Shown here: positions 34,774 through 46,175 of the stretch, one piece after another
Numbering within the stretch: the first letter of the stretch is position 1
Layout of the letters: every line of letters starts with the position of its first letter
From: Mycobacterium barrassiae
GTDB lineage: Bacteria; Actinomycetota; Actinomycetes; Mycobacteriales; Mycobacteriaceae
Assembly: GCF_025822765.1 (NCBI RefSeq)
Contig: NZ_JACKUK010000045.1
Location: forward strand, 8,675 to 72,674
Direction: 5' to 3'
DNA: 64,000 bases
Notes under the pieces: generated by a model
The model's input: only the letters and a program-made list of their open reading frames with translations
What the model was told of the DNA's origin: nothing
The model's database searches: none
Program-made: the position numbers and the translations under genes

Positions 34774-34788
34774 ATACCCCCACGGGTA
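34774..34788. promoter_or_regulatory. CsoR/CstR-type operator, N4 class
   Basis: TACCC-CCAC-GGGTA lies between the TauE gene and the CstR-like gene, 38 bases before its ATG. It suggests autoregulation. Confidence 0.65.
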
Positions 34789-34795
34789 ATGTTGA

Positions 34796-35095
<300 letters not shown>

Positions 35096-35242
35096 CCGGT
35101 CGCTGTCGGCGGAATGATGCTGAACGCCTCAGGTACAAGTTGTCGTGTGGTGCTCGCTCGAATTCCGCATCACGGGGTTCAGCGGACAACCCGCAAATTT
35201 GAGTTTGCCTCGCTTGCGAGAGGTTTGCCGGACGCCATCACC

Positions 35243-35824
35243 ATGACTGTCACGAAATCGAACAGCAGCGCTCTGCCCGCGCCGGCCGTCGCTATCGCCG
35301 TAGCGTTGACGGCCGGGACGTTGGCCGTGGGCTATTGGGCGCTCGGGCTGGCGACCATGATCATCTTCACCGCCGGGTTCGTCGGGGGCTTACTCCTATG
35401 GCTGGTGCGGCCGGATGGCGGCACCTGGACCGACATTCGCGCGCCATACTGGATCGCGTTGACACTGTTTGTGATTCACCGCGTCGAAGAGAAGCAGATG
35501 AAATTCTTCGCCTTCCTGGCGGAGGTCACAGGGGTGCCCACTCCCGCGGTGACGTCAGTTCCCGTGGTCTTGCTGGTCGTCGTTTCGGCTGGCGCCTGGC
35601 TGCTGGTGCCGGTCCTCATGCACCGTCGGCGACCAATTGCCCGCTATCTCGCATGGACGTTCTTTGCCTCGATGGGCCTGACCGAGTTGGCGCACTTCCT
35701 GGTGTTTCCGTGGCTCGATCCCACCGGCGCCGGCTACGTGCCCGGAATGTGGAGCGTGATCGCGCTCGCTCCAGCCGCCTGGTGGGGAATGTGGCGTCTC
35801 GCTCGAGCGCCATCCATCACCTAA
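35243..35824 (+). CDS. HXXEE-family membrane protein
   Basis: This gene encodes 193 aa from ATG 35243, chosen because the extension to 35114 is unlike protein and the first membrane segment (AVAIAVALTAGTLAVGYWALGL) then sits near the N-terminus. Five membrane segments are likely. 'LFVIHRVEEKQMKFF' contains the His-x-x-Glu-Glu motif that names the HXXEE family, a possible metal site in the membrane. The function is unknown. It lies between the sulfide module and the DsbA-like gene, with no clear operon partner. Confidence 0.65.
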   Translation: MTVTKSNSSALPAPAVAIAVALTAGTLAVGYWALGLATMIIFTAGFVGGLLLWLVRPDGGTWTDIRAPYWIALTLFVIHRVEEKQMKFFAFLAEVTGVPTPAVTSVPVVLLVVVSAGAWLLVPVLMHRRRPIARYLAWTFFASMGLTELAHFLVFPWLDPTGAGYVPGMWSVIALAPAAWWGMWRLARAPSIT

Positions 35825-35902
35825 GGCGACCGTGCAAACGGTAACGCACGGCGCTGCTGCTTTGTCGTCGGTCAGCTGTGCGCCAGCGGGCACGCCGCAG
35901 AT

Positions 35903-35921
35903 CTACGGTGTTGCTACGTAT
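35903..35921. promoter_or_regulatory. 19-bp dyad operator (one mismatch)
   Basis: CTACGGTGTTGCTACGTAT lies 106-124 bases upstream of the DsbA-like gene, with a TATAGT -10-like element just after it. Confidence 0.5.
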
Positions 35922-36026
35922 ATAGTCACGGGAGATGCATATTTTCACGTCCGTTCCGATGCGCCGCTACAGTGCGCGGCCGCCCCATCGCCCAACGGAC
36001 GCTCTCTGACAGAAGGACGTACTCAG

Positions 36027-36692
36027 ATGGCACCCATCACACGTATTCTGCTGACCGCGTTTGCAGTCATCACCGTGATCATCGGGGCCGGCGTCTACCT
36101 CTCGGTCCAGAATAAGGACACGCCCGCCGCAGCGCAGGCCGGAGGCGGCGAGGTAGGTCAATTGGTCCGGGACAACAGCCGCCGCCTCAACAACGCCCCG
36201 GACAGCGATGTCACCCTTGTCGAGTTTCTCGACTTCGAATGCGAGGCGTGCCGCGCAGCATTCCCGATGGTCGAGCAGGCGCGATCCCAGTACGGGGACC
36301 GCGTCAACTTCGTCATCCGCTACTTCCCCATTCCGTCTCACTTCAACGCCGAGCGAGCAGCACGTGCGGTCGAGTCAGCCGCCCAGCAGGGCAAGTTCGA
36401 GCCGATGTACAAGAAGATGTATGAAACCCAGAGCCAGTGGGGTGAACAGCGGACTCCGGCCGACTCCACCTTCCGCAGCTTCGCCACCGAACTGGGACTC
36501 GACATGGCCGCGTTCGACGCCGCATACGACGATCCCGCCACGCTCGAGCGCGTCAACGTGGACGTCGCCGACGGTCAGGCCCTCGGCGTCCAGGGCACCC
36601 CGACCTTCTTCCTCAACGGAAACGAAGTGGAATTCAGAAGCTACGACGACTTGTCGGCCGCGGTTGAGAAAGCCTTGAAGGAGCAGCCGTAA
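36027..36692 (+). CDS. membrane-anchored DsbA-like thiol oxidoreductase
   Basis: This gene encodes 221 aa from ATG 36027 with AGAAGGA upstream. One N-terminal membrane anchor (ILLTAFAVITVIIGAGVYL) is followed by a thioredoxin-fold domain with helical insertion: active site 'FLDFECEACRAAFPMVE' (C-E-A-C) and the cis-Pro loop 'LGVQGTPTFFLNGNEV'. It resembles the DSBA-like family of mycobacterial disulfide enzymes. It would fold or repair exported Cys proteins, such as the Cys-dependent hydrolases and L,D-transpeptidases in this island. A dyad operator lies upstream. Confidence 0.82.
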   Translation: MAPITRILLTAFAVITVIIGAGVYLSVQNKDTPAAAQAGGGEVGQLVRDNSRRLNNAPDSDVTLVEFLDFECEACRAAFPMVEQARSQYGDRVNFVIRYFPIPSHFNAERAARAVESAAQQGKFEPMYKKMYETQSQWGEQRTPADSTFRSFATELGLDMAAFDAAYDDPATLERVNVDVADGQALGVQGTPTFFLNGNEVEFRSYDDLSAAVEKALKEQP

Positions 36693-36732
36693 AGGATGGG
36701 CGGGTATGCCCTCTTGCGGTACGTGGCCACCT

Positions 36733-38661
36733 TCACGCGTCAATGGTCGGCGCACGTAGGTTGTCCGTTCGCAGGCAACCGGTACGCTTTGCGGCGACGA
36801 TTGCGATGACCGTCAACATCGCCACAGCACTACTGACTGAGACGATTACACCGCCCATTCTCTGGTCGCTCAGAAGGTTCGTCTGCCAGTTCAGCCTCAG
36901 TGAACGGTAGAAGTTGCCACCAAGGACAGCCTGCATCTGCACCACCACAATGCCTGCGACCACGAACTGGGACAGCGCGAACAACGTCATTGCGACTCGA
37001 CGCTGCTTGGACATCGGCCCTGGCATTGGCCCCGCGCCGCTGACGGCACCGAAGAACAGCGTGCCACTGAACAGGAAAAAGCCGATCGTCGCCATGTGCG
37101 CGGCATGGTCGCTCATTGCGACGTCGTAGACGCCCGCAATGCATAGGCCGTAGACGCCCACCATGAGTATCGCCAGCGCCGTCCACGGTTGGGTGAGTAG
37201 GCGCGTCATCGGTGCGGCCACGACGCTCTGAACCCATTCGCGTGGGCCGGGAGCAGAATTCGGCTCAGCTGCCTTCAGCGCCTTGAGTGCCAGCGTCACA
37301 GGCGCGCCCTGGACGAGCAGCGCCGGCACCGCGATGGTGAGCAGCAATTGAACGATGGCGTGCATGCTGTACATCGCCGCCATGTACATGCCCAGTCCCG
37401 ACGAGGTAGCGAATAGCATTGTGATACAACCGATCAGCCAACATATGGTGCGTCGCTTCGACCACGGGTCCCCACGGCGGGCCAGCCGGTACACCGCAGC
37501 GAGGTAGATGCTTGCCATGACGACCGCTGCTGTACCGAAGATGAGGTCGAATCGCCAATCGGTAAACACTGCAGCAATCGTTGGCGACTCGGAAAGGTCG
37601 AATCCGAGCGCAACCTCAGCTGGCGAGGGCTCGCTTCTCGTCGGAGGCGGCGGAGTGCGACCAAGCCCGACCGCGACTCCGACCGCGATGCCGAACAGGG
37701 CAGCCTCGCCGAGCGCGAGCCGCAGGAGCGGTCGACGTGCGGTCGAATCATGCTGCAGCGCAACGATTGCCGAACGCCGTTGGCGCCAGCCAAGAACACC
37801 GAGACTAACAAGCGCCGCCACCTTCGCCAGAATCAAGAGTCCATAGGTACTGGTCCAGAGGTTCGTCAGGTCGATCCGCACCGCGGCATTGATGAGCCCA
37901 CTGACAGCCATCGCAACGAAGCATCCAAGCGCCAGTCGCGAGAATCGTCGAGCGGCGAGGTCGGTGTAACTGCCACGGCGCAGCGCGTGTACGACCAGCG
38001 CGAGCAGTCCACCGGCCCACAACGACCCGGCAACCAGATGGATGAGCAGGCTGTTGGTCGCAATATCGTGTGAACCGCCCGTGGAAGAGTGCCCCGTCAC
38101 GGCGACCGGCACCAAAGTCACCAGCCCCCCGATCAATAGGCCAGGTGTCCACGACCACCGCAACACCGTCAGACTCGCCACGGCGACGACTGCGGCCAGG
38201 ATGAAGGTGGTGCGCCACGCCGCAGTGGTTTCGACAAGGCCGGCCGCCGACCAAACATCCAGCGGTGTCAGCTCAGCTAAGGGCACCCCCGACACATCGG
38301 AGACGGTCAGCGCCACCAATAGCGCAGCGCACATCGCCCACACCACACAAGCGACAGCGCCGACCCGCACCGCGCGGTACCCATCAACGTCGAGCACTCC
38401 ACCGGTTTGTGGCGGCACGAGGAAGGCGGCGAACAAGAAGTGCCCGATCGTCACTATCGCAGCGATCTCACCGGCGCCGCGCAGGAAGGGCAGCCCGTAG
38501 GCAGTGATCGGCCCAGGATCTCTGAGTCCTGTTACCTCAAGCGCGTCGTCCAACATGAGGGCGCCGATCGCGCCGGCGGTCACGCCCGCCACCAATGCGA
38601 CACCGAGCAACACCGGCCACACCACCCGGCGACGCCCACCGGCAACGGAAGTCGCCGTCAC
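36733..38661 (-). CDS. CopD-CtaG fusion membrane protein (Rv0102-like)
   Basis: This gene encodes 642 aa with about 16 membrane segments. The N-terminal half has the CopD copper-import fold (GHFLFAAFLVPP, TGHSSTGGSHDIATNSLLIHLVAGSLWAGGLLALVVH), with His residues on the outer side. The C-terminal half is caa3_CtaG (MYMAAMYSMHAIVQLLLTIAVPALLVQGAPVTLALKAL; YDVAMSDHAAHMATIGFFLFSGTLFFG), used for copper insertion into cytochrome oxidase. This fusion is known from M. tuberculosis Rv0102. It probably feeds copper to the CtaD protein encoded nearby. It is followed on the same strand by no close gene; ccdA lies 41 bases upstream. Confidence 0.85.
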   Translation of the reverse strand: MTATSVAGGRRRVVWPVLLGVALVAGVTAGAIGALMLDDALEVTGLRDPGPITAYGLPFLRGAGEIAAIVTIGHFLFAAFLVPPQTGGVLDVDGYRAVRVGAVACVVWAMCAALLVALTVSDVSGVPLAELTPLDVWSAAGLVETTAAWRTTFILAAVVAVASLTVLRWSWTPGLLIGGLVTLVPVAVTGHSSTGGSHDIATNSLLIHLVAGSLWAGGLLALVVHALRRGSYTDLAARRFSRLALGCFVAMAVSGLINAAVRIDLTNLWTSTYGLLILAKVAALVSLGVLGWRQRRSAIVALQHDSTARRPLLRLALGEAALFGIAVGVAVGLGRTPPPPTRSEPSPAEVALGFDLSESPTIAAVFTDWRFDLIFGTAAVVMASIYLAAVYRLARRGDPWSKRRTICWLIGCITMLFATSSGLGMYMAAMYSMHAIVQLLLTIAVPALLVQGAPVTLALKALKAAEPNSAPGPREWVQSVVAAPMTRLLTQPWTALAILMVGVYGLCIAGVYDVAMSDHAAHMATIGFFLFSGTLFFGAVSGAGPMPGPMSKQRRVAMTLFALSQFVVAGIVVVQMQAVLGGNFYRSLRLNWQTNLLSDQRMGGVIVSVSSAVAMLTVIAIVAAKRTGCLRTDNLRAPTIDA

Positions 38662-38701
38662 GTCTTGCGCTCCGTCAGCGCAGAAGGCCGCTCACGCACC
38701 G

Positions 38702-39472
38702 TCATATCGGAAGTGTGGTGTTGCTGACGAAGACATCGCGCACCCACGTCACCACCTCATTCCACAATCCGGTCAGCAAGGCGATGCCGACGACGACGAG
38801 GAGCACGCCACCAAAAATCTGAATTCGCCGCGTGTTTCGACGAAGCCAGCCCAACGCCTTAACTGCGCGCCCGGATGCGATTGCCAACAGCACAAACGGG
38901 CTGCCCAACCCGAGACAGTAGGCGACTACAAGCAAAACGCCACGAAACACAGTTGGCCCCTCGGTGGCAGAGGCCACTGCTATGACCCCCGTAAGCGTCG
39001 GACCCAAACAAGGAGTCCAGCCGAGCCCGAAGACCGCCCCAAGCAGCGGTGCACCCCCGAGCGTTGACAACGACTTCGGCGCCAAACGCGCTTCCCGTTG
39101 CAGTGCAGGGATGACACCCATAAACACCAGACCCATCAAGATCGTGATGACCCCACCAAGGCGTTGCAACCACAACCCGTTACTGATCACCGTCGACGTC
39201 AGGCCCAGGATCGCGACAGAACCCATCAGGAACACCGACGTGAAGCCAGCCACGAACAAACCCGCGGCGCCAGCGACCCGCAAGTGCGCACTGACTTGCC
39301 GGTGGGCACGTGCCTCGTCGTCGACGCCAACAATGGCCGCCAAATAGGACAGATACCCGGGTACGAGCGGAACGACGCACGGCGATGCAAATGACACCAG
39401 CCCCGCCAGCACCGAGACAAGCACGGCCAACAGCACATGTCCAGACGTCGCGATCTCCGTGAAACTAGTCAC
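38702..39472 (-). CDS. ccdA: CcdA-type cytochrome c biogenesis / thiol-reductant transporter
   Basis: This gene encodes 256 aa with six membrane segments. The two conserved Cys are in '[19 protein letters not shown]' and '[14 protein letters not shown]'. CcdA passes electrons from cytoplasmic thioredoxin to periplasmic thiol proteins. It lies 41 bases upstream of the CopD-CtaG gene on the same strand, so they are probably one operon. It is divergent from an L,D-transpeptidase across a region with two dyads; CTAC-N11-GCAG at 39516-39534 lies 44-62 bases before its ATG. Confidence 0.87.
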   Translation of the reverse strand: MTSFTEIATSGHVLLAVLVSVLAGLVSFASPCVVPLVPGYLSYLAAIVGVDDEARAHRQVSAHLRVAGAAGLFVAGFTSVFLMGSVAILGLTSTVISNGLWLQRLGGVITILMGLVFMGVIPALQREARLAPKSLSTLGGAPLLGAVFGLGWTPCLGPTLTGVIAVASATEGPTVFRGVLLVVAYCLGLGSPFVLLAIASGRAVKALGWLRRNTRRIQIFGGVLLVVVGIALLTGLWNEVVTWVRDVFVSNTTLPI

Positions 39473-39515
39473 GGCGTTTCAGACTCTTCCATCCACCTGT
39501 CCTGAACTCCCACAT

Positions 39516-39577
39516 CTACTACGTAGGTCAGCAGTCACGCTATGCGCTGCACCATCATCTACTATGCAACTACGTAG
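39516..39577. promoter_or_regulatory. two 19-bp dyads in a divergent promoter region
   Basis: 39559-39577 is CTACTATGCAACTACGTAG, a full match, 66-84 bases before the L,D-transpeptidase. 39516-39534 starts CTACTACGTAG and ends GCAG, on the ccdA side. Confidence 0.68.
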
Positions 39578-39642
39578 CAACTCGGCGGCCGTCGACGTCC
39601 TCTAACGCATTGACGGCGACCAGTGGATGGGAGAAGACCTGT

Positions 39643-40581
39643 ATGCGGTGTCCGCCGCTAACGCCAGTCGTCGCGATATTGACATCGTTCTTCGCGGCGA
39701 TGACGCTCCTGGCCGCGCCGTCAGCCTCCGCCCAACCACCAGTACCCGTGCCTACGCCCGGCGACCCTATGGGGATCCCAGTACCGACGTCGTCGAACCC
39801 TTTCGTGCCGTCCCTCGGGTCGGCACCGGCGACTGCAGACCCACCCGCCGGCCAGAATCCGGCACCGTACCTCGGCCCGCCAGTATTCGCGCCACCCACG
39901 TTCAACCCGGTGAACGGCTCAACCGTTGGCGTCGCCAAGCCCATCATCGTCAACTTCCAACGGCCGATCGCCGACCGACCGTTAGCCGAACAAGCCGTCC
40001 ACGTCTCGTCGAACCCCCCGGTTCCGGGCAAGTTCTACTGGATGAGCGCGACTCAACTCAGGTGGCGCCCGATCGACTTCTGGCCCGCCAACACCACGGT
40101 GACCGTCGACGCGGGCGGAACTAAGTCGAGCTTTCGCACCGGTGACGCGTTGGTGGCGACCATCGATAACGCAACCCTCCAAATGGAGGTGATGCGCAAC
40201 GGCGTGCTCGAGAAGACCATTCCCGTGTCTCTAGGTAAGCCGGGCTATGAAACACCCAACGGCACCTACTACGTGCTCGAGAAGTTCGCCGACATGGTGA
40301 TGGACTCCTCGACCTACGGCGTGCCCATCAACTCCGCCGAGGGCTACAAGCTCAAAGTCAAGGACGCGGTGCGCATCAACAACGCGGGCATCTTCGTTCA
40401 CGGCGCACCCTGGTCGGTGGCGGACCAAGGCAAACGGAACGTCAGCCACGGCTGTCCCAACCTCAGTCCAGCCAACGCCCAGTGGTTCTACGACACGTTT
40501 GGTAGCGGCGACCCGGTCGTGGTCAAGAACTCCGTCGGCGTGTACGACGAGAACGACGGTGCGCAGGACTGGCAGATCTGA
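39643..40581 (+). CDS. secreted L,D-transpeptidase with Ig-like domain (paralog 2)
   Basis: This gene encodes about 312 aa. ATG 39643 places a signal peptide at once ([23 protein letters not shown]); ATG 39610 is an alternative. A Pro-rich linker of about 60 residues is followed by an Ig-like domain ('[32 protein letters not shown]', '[19 protein letters not shown]') and a YkuD domain with '[21 protein letters not shown]', where Pro follows the catalytic Cys instead of the usual Leu or Ile. It makes 3-3 cross-links. The subtype is between LdtMt2 and LdtMt3/LdtMt5; I cannot assign it. Confidence 0.87.
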   Translation: MRCPPLTPVVAILTSFFAAMTLLAAPSASAQPPVPVPTPGDPMGIPVPTSSNPFVPSLGSAPATADPPAGQNPAPYLGPPVFAPPTFNPVNGSTVGVAKPIIVNFQRPIADRPLAEQAVHVSSNPPVPGKFYWMSATQLRWRPIDFWPANTTVTVDAGGTKSSFRTGDALVATIDNATLQMEVMRNGVLEKTIPVSLGKPGYETPNGTYYVLEKFADMVMDSSTYGVPINSAEGYKLKVKDAVRINNAGIFVHGAPWSVADQGKRNVSHGCPNLSPANAQWFYDTFGSGDPVVVKNSVGVYDENDGAQDWQI

Positions 40582-40640
40582 TACGGGCACAACGGGTCCC
40601 GAGTCTCCCGAGCCGGTGGCCGCTCCTCGGTGCCCGGAGG

Positions 40641-41318
40641 CTAGGTGGTGTCACCGTCGATGCGCTGAGCAAATTGCTGCATGCAGGCGGTCGAACAGAA
40701 CCGGTACGACGTACCCGCATGCGTGATCGTCAATTCTCGGACGCCCGTCGCGACGTGCATCCGACAGACAGGATCCACATGCTCGCGGTGATGGGTACCG
40801 ATGTCGAGAGCAAATGCACCAATAGGCGATCCGACGTTGCGCAGCGTCAGTGATCCCAACGCGGTCATCGCCGCGATATCGGCTGCCGGAAGCGCCGACG
40901 CGACACCGTCATTGACGACGATCTGCCCGGCCTGCGCGAGGCTAGCGAGCCTCGCCGCGGTGTTGACCGTCGAACCGAAGACGTCTCCGCGTCGCTTCAC
41001 CACGGGGCCAGCGGCGATGCCGGCCCGCAACATCGGAAAGCCTTGGACGCGCCTGATCTCGGCGGTGAGTCTTCGGAGGAAAGTCACTGCCGTAGCCGGG
41101 TTCTCACACACCACCAGCACCGCATCGCCGATTGTCTTGATGACCTCGTCGGCGGGACCGAGAACCCGTGTGGCTGAGGCGGCGAATGTTTCTGCCAGCT
41201 GTGCAGCGCTGTGATCGCCGTGGGTTTCGGTGAACGCGGTGAAGCCAGACATGTCGACGAAGACGACGGCTGCTTCCAAATCGGCGTGCTCGAAGTTCGC
41301 TGCTGCACTCAACATCAT
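40641..41318 (-). CDS. class III adenylate cyclase fused to YHS domain (copy 2)
   Basis: This gene encodes 225 aa. The cyclase part has 'VVFVDMSGFTAFTE', 'VIKTIGDAVLVV' and 'GSTVNTAARLASLA', all key residues as in copy 1. The YHS part is 'HVDPVCRMHVATGVRELTITHAGTSYRFCSTACMQQFA' split as DPVCRMHV and FCSTACMQQF. ATG 41318 shares its A with the TGA stop of the upstream P1B-ATPase (TGATG), so the cyclase is translationally coupled to a metal pump. The frame extends further upstream (to 41519) only antisense to the pump's reading frame. This coupling strengthens the idea of metal-dependent cAMP production. Confidence 0.82.
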   Translation of the reverse strand: MMLSAAANFEHADLEAAVVFVDMSGFTAFTETHGDHSAAQLAETFAASATRVLGPADEVIKTIGDAVLVVCENPATAVTFLRRLTAEIRRVQGFPMLRAGIAAGPVVKRRGDVFGSTVNTAARLASLAQAGQIVVNDGVASALPAADIAAMTALGSLTLRNVGSPIGAFALDIGTHHREHVDPVCRMHVATGVRELTITHAGTSYRFCSTACMQQFAQRIDGDTT

Positions 41319-43861
41319 CACGAATCCTGTCCGAGCCTCGCGTCCGCCGTAACGCTCGGTTCTGGGGCTCTCACGGGTTCCATCCGCATCCCTAAGAGCC
41401 GAAGTGCATTGGCGACCACGATCAGTGTCGAGCCCTCGTGAATGAGCACGGCGGGACCGATGCCCAATCCGAGGATCGTCGCTGGAATGAGAAGCGCGAC
41501 GATGCCGAGACTCGCCCATAGATTCTGCTTGATGATCCGTGAGGAGCGCCGACTCAGGCTCACGGCGAACGGCAACGCTCGCAGATCGTCGGCCATCAGC
41601 GCGACGTCAGCGGTTTCCAAGGCAACGTCGGAACCGGCCGCACCCATCGCGATGCCTACGCTTGCGGCCGCCATTGCGGGCGCGTCGTTGACGCCGTCTC
41701 CCACCATGCCCACGCGTCCGTAACGCTCACGCAGAGCAGCGATCTCAGCCACCTTGTCCTCGGGCATCAGGTTGCCGCGGGCGTAGGCAACACCGACTTC
41801 GCCGGCGACGGCGTCGGCCACCCGCTGGTTGTCTCCGGACAGCATCACGGTCTTTGAAACCCCGATCTCGGCGAGACGGGCGATGACCGCCGACGCTTCT
41901 GCGCGAGGAACGTCCATCAGTCCGATCGCACCCAGCCAACGCTCGCCTGCGCGGACGAGCATCGTGGTGCGCCCGGCCCGTTCGAGGCGCTTCACCTCGC
42001 CGGCCAAATAGGCTGGCGGTCGCTCGTTGGCGCCGGTGAACATTTCGGTCTTGCCGATGCGGACGTCGACCCTTTCGACGGACGCCACGATGCCGCGGCC
42101 TGTGAGAGCTCGAACGTCCGTCGCGCGGGGTACCGTCGCCCCAGCGAGGCGCTCGCGGCCGTCGCGGACGATGGCACGGGCCAGCGGATGATCGCTCTGC
42201 TCCTCAACGGCGACGGCGACAGTAAGAAGCTCCACCTCATCACTGTCCGTGCTGGCAACGACGTCGGCGATCCTGGGCCTGCCCTCGGTGAGGGTGCCGG
42301 TCTTGTCGAAAGCCAGCACATCCACCCGGCCCAACTCTTCGAGCGCGGCTCCGCCTTTCATCAGGATTCCGGCTCTGGCCGCTCGCGCCACCGCCGACAA
42401 AACCGCACTGGGCGTGGCGATCGCCAGCGCACACGGACTGGCAGCCACCAGCACGGCGAGTGCGCGGTACACGGTGGCAGTGAACGGTTCATCGACCACG
42501 AAACCGGCGAACAGCAGCAGGACGACTCCGATGAGGATCGTCGGCACGAAAATCCGCTGAAACCGGTCGGTGAACCGCTGGGTGGATGTCGTCTTGGTTT
42601 GCGCCTCGGCCACCAACCGGACGACTCGGGCCAGAGTGGAGTCACCGGCGAGCCGAGTCACCTGGATCTCGATGGCGCCGGCACCGTTGATCGTCCCGGC
42701 GAACACCCGCGATGCCGCGTCAATGAGGTCGGGCGACGCCGCGGCTGCCGCCACATCCGGAACCGGATACTTATCGACGGGAACGCTTTCCCCGGTCACG
42801 GGGGCCTGATCAACGCTAGTGGCGCCAGCCACGACGAAGCCGTCGGCAGCAAGCCGCATGTTGGGTCGCACGACGACGATATCCCCAACGCGCAGGTCGC
42901 CCACCGGCACTTCCACAGTGTCGCCCGTGCCGCCGCGGCGGATCAGTGCCGTCTTCGGAGCGATCTCGGCGAGCGCTTCGATCGCTCGGCGGGCTCGCCC
43001 CATCGCATAGCCCTCCAGCGCGTGGCCGACACTGAACAAGAACAGCAGAAGCGCGCCTTCGGCGACTTCACCGAGCGCCGCCGCACCGGCGGCCGACACC
43101 AGCATCAGGAAGTCGATCTCGAACCGACCCTGACGAACGCTGGCGAAGGCTTCCTGCACGGTGAAGAACGCACCGAAGAAAAAGGCCAGGGAGTAGACCA
43201 CCAACTCCGCGGAACGCGGTGTGTCGGCGAAGGTCGCTAGCAACCAACCCACCAGAAGAAGCGTCCCCGCCAGGCCCGCGAAGATCAGCTCGGTGCGCTC
43301 GCCAAAGATTCCGCCGTGCTCATGCTGGTGCCCGGTGTGCTCCCCTTCCCTTGCACCGTGGTCCACGGCATGGTCCGTCTCAGCGACAGTCGAAGGTGTC
43401 GTGTCTGGTCCAGCGACGGCGGCGATCACGTCTACCAATTCCTGGGCCGTGACCGAAGATCGTTCGAACTCCACTTCGAGTGAGTTCGTTGCAGCGGTTG
43501 CGGCGACGACGCCGGGCATCCTGGTTAATCGGTCGACCAGTGCCGTCCTCGTCGATTCGTCATCCTCTGCGGTTCCGGTCAGCAACCAGCGCAGATGGCC
43601 GTAATGCGAATTGATGGTTTCGGCGACCTGCCAAGCGCGTCGTTGCACATCGACTGCCGTCGCCGCGGCAGCGTCGTAGTGCACGCACAGGCGCGGCGTG
43701 AGCGTCCCGCCGTCGACGACGTGAACTTCGTCAATCAGCGGAGTCGCTGCCAAATCGCGCGTCAAACGGTCCGCGCAGCGGTCGTCACTGCCCGGCAAGA
43801 GGTCCGCCAGGTCAAGCGCCAATGTCTCGTTCGCATAGAGACGATCAGCATCGCGGTTCAT
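41318..43861 (-). CDS. P1B-4-type heavy-metal ATPase with long N-terminal region
   Basis: This gene encodes about 847 aa. The first roughly 190 residues contain two ferredoxin-like (HMA-like) halves without CxxC, plus a His patch (REGEHTGHQHEHGG). The core has 'VTGESVPVD', 'ASPCALAIATP', 'DKTGTLTEGRP', 'SDHPLARAI', 'GDGVNDAPAM' and 'IHEGSTLIVVANALRLLG', the SPC plus HEGST signature of P1B-4 pumps (Co, Zn, Cd, Fe classes). ATG 43861 is preferred because the upstream ATGs at 43885 and 43903 fall inside a palindromic operator. It is coupled to the cyclase-YHS gene. The exported metal is uncertain. Confidence 0.85.
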   Translation of the reverse strand: MNRDADRLYANETLALDLADLLPGSDDRCADRLTRDLAATPLIDEVHVVDGGTLTPRLCVHYDAAAATAVDVQRRAWQVAETINSHYGHLRWLLTGTAEDDESTRTALVDRLTRMPGVVAATAATNSLEVEFERSSVTAQELVDVIAAVAGPDTTPSTVAETDHAVDHGAREGEHTGHQHEHGGIFGERTELIFAGLAGTLLLVGWLLATFADTPRSAELVVYSLAFFFGAFFTVQEAFASVRQGRFEIDFLMLVSAAGAAALGEVAEGALLLFLFSVGHALEGYAMGRARRAIEALAEIAPKTALIRRGGTGDTVEVPVGDLRVGDIVVVRPNMRLAADGFVVAGATSVDQAPVTGESVPVDKYPVPDVAAAAASPDLIDAASRVFAGTINGAGAIEIQVTRLAGDSTLARVVRLVAEAQTKTTSTQRFTDRFQRIFVPTILIGVVLLLFAGFVVDEPFTATVYRALAVLVAASPCALAIATPSAVLSAVARAARAGILMKGGAALEELGRVDVLAFDKTGTLTEGRPRIADVVASTDSDEVELLTVAVAVEEQSDHPLARAIVRDGRERLAGATVPRATDVRALTGRGIVASVERVDVRIGKTEMFTGANERPPAYLAGEVKRLERAGRTTMLVRAGERWLGAIGLMDVPRAEASAVIARLAEIGVSKTVMLSGDNQRVADAVAGEVGVAYARGNLMPEDKVAEIAALRERYGRVGMVGDGVNDAPAMAAASVGIAMGAAGSDVALETADVALMADDLRALPFAVSLSRRSSRIIKQNLWASLGIVALLIPATILGLGIGPAVLIHEGSTLIVVANALRLLGMRMEPVRAPEPSVTADARLGQDS

Positions 43862-43883
43862 ATCGCACTCGTCGCGACGTGTC

Positions 43884-43907
43884 ATACATGCGACTATACG
43901 CATGTAT
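43884..43907. promoter_or_regulatory. perfect palindrome upstream of P1B-ATPase
   Basis: Arms ATACATGCG and CGCATGTAT with a 6-base spacer. The form resembles ArsR/SmtB-family operators. No ArsR gene is adjacent; the only one in the window is CmtR-like at 29.3 kb. Confidence 0.55.
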
Positions 43908-43995
43908 GCATGTACTGAGTCAATACCTACGTTTAATCGTTCGGCGCGGGTTCAGTGCGTCGCCCGACGCCCTGCCCCGGCCCGACCGCGCTCAA

Positions 43996-45780
<1,785 letters not shown>

Positions 45781-45816
45781 CTACTGATCTACTCAGTAGG
45801 TTGTTCTACTGAGTAG
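45781..45816. promoter_or_regulatory. dyad operators of the ctaD promoter
   Basis: 45781-45799 is CTACTGATCTACTCAGTAG, a full match. Two shorter perfect palindromes, CTACTCAGTAG (45789-45799) and CTACTGAGTAG (45806-45816), are also visible. Of the remaining gap to 46176, only a half-site CTACGTACGTA (45980-45990) stands out. Confidence 0.68.
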
Positions 45817-46175
45817 CCTAGTACTAATCGAGGTAGTTGAACACGCCCCTACCGGCAAGCCGCATCACCCGGCACGACGGGTGTCCCGCTGGGGCGGGTG
45901 CCGAGTACTCGCACCCGCTCCGGCCCTCCCGCTTGACGGAGGCGTCGGCAGCTTGCTTCGTTTGCCGAATAGTCTTCAACTACGTACGTACACATCTAAT
46001 AGTCGCAACTACCTCGAGGGATTGCCTGGTGACCACGTCTTGACATGGGGCATGAACTTGGCCGGAAGGCGATCGCGCGCGATAAGCGGCGACCATGAAC
46101 TTGCCGAATCGCGGGTGTTCGGTTAGCGTCTCGCCAACCTGATAACAAACCGGTAACGGTAAGGAACGTCTCGAA

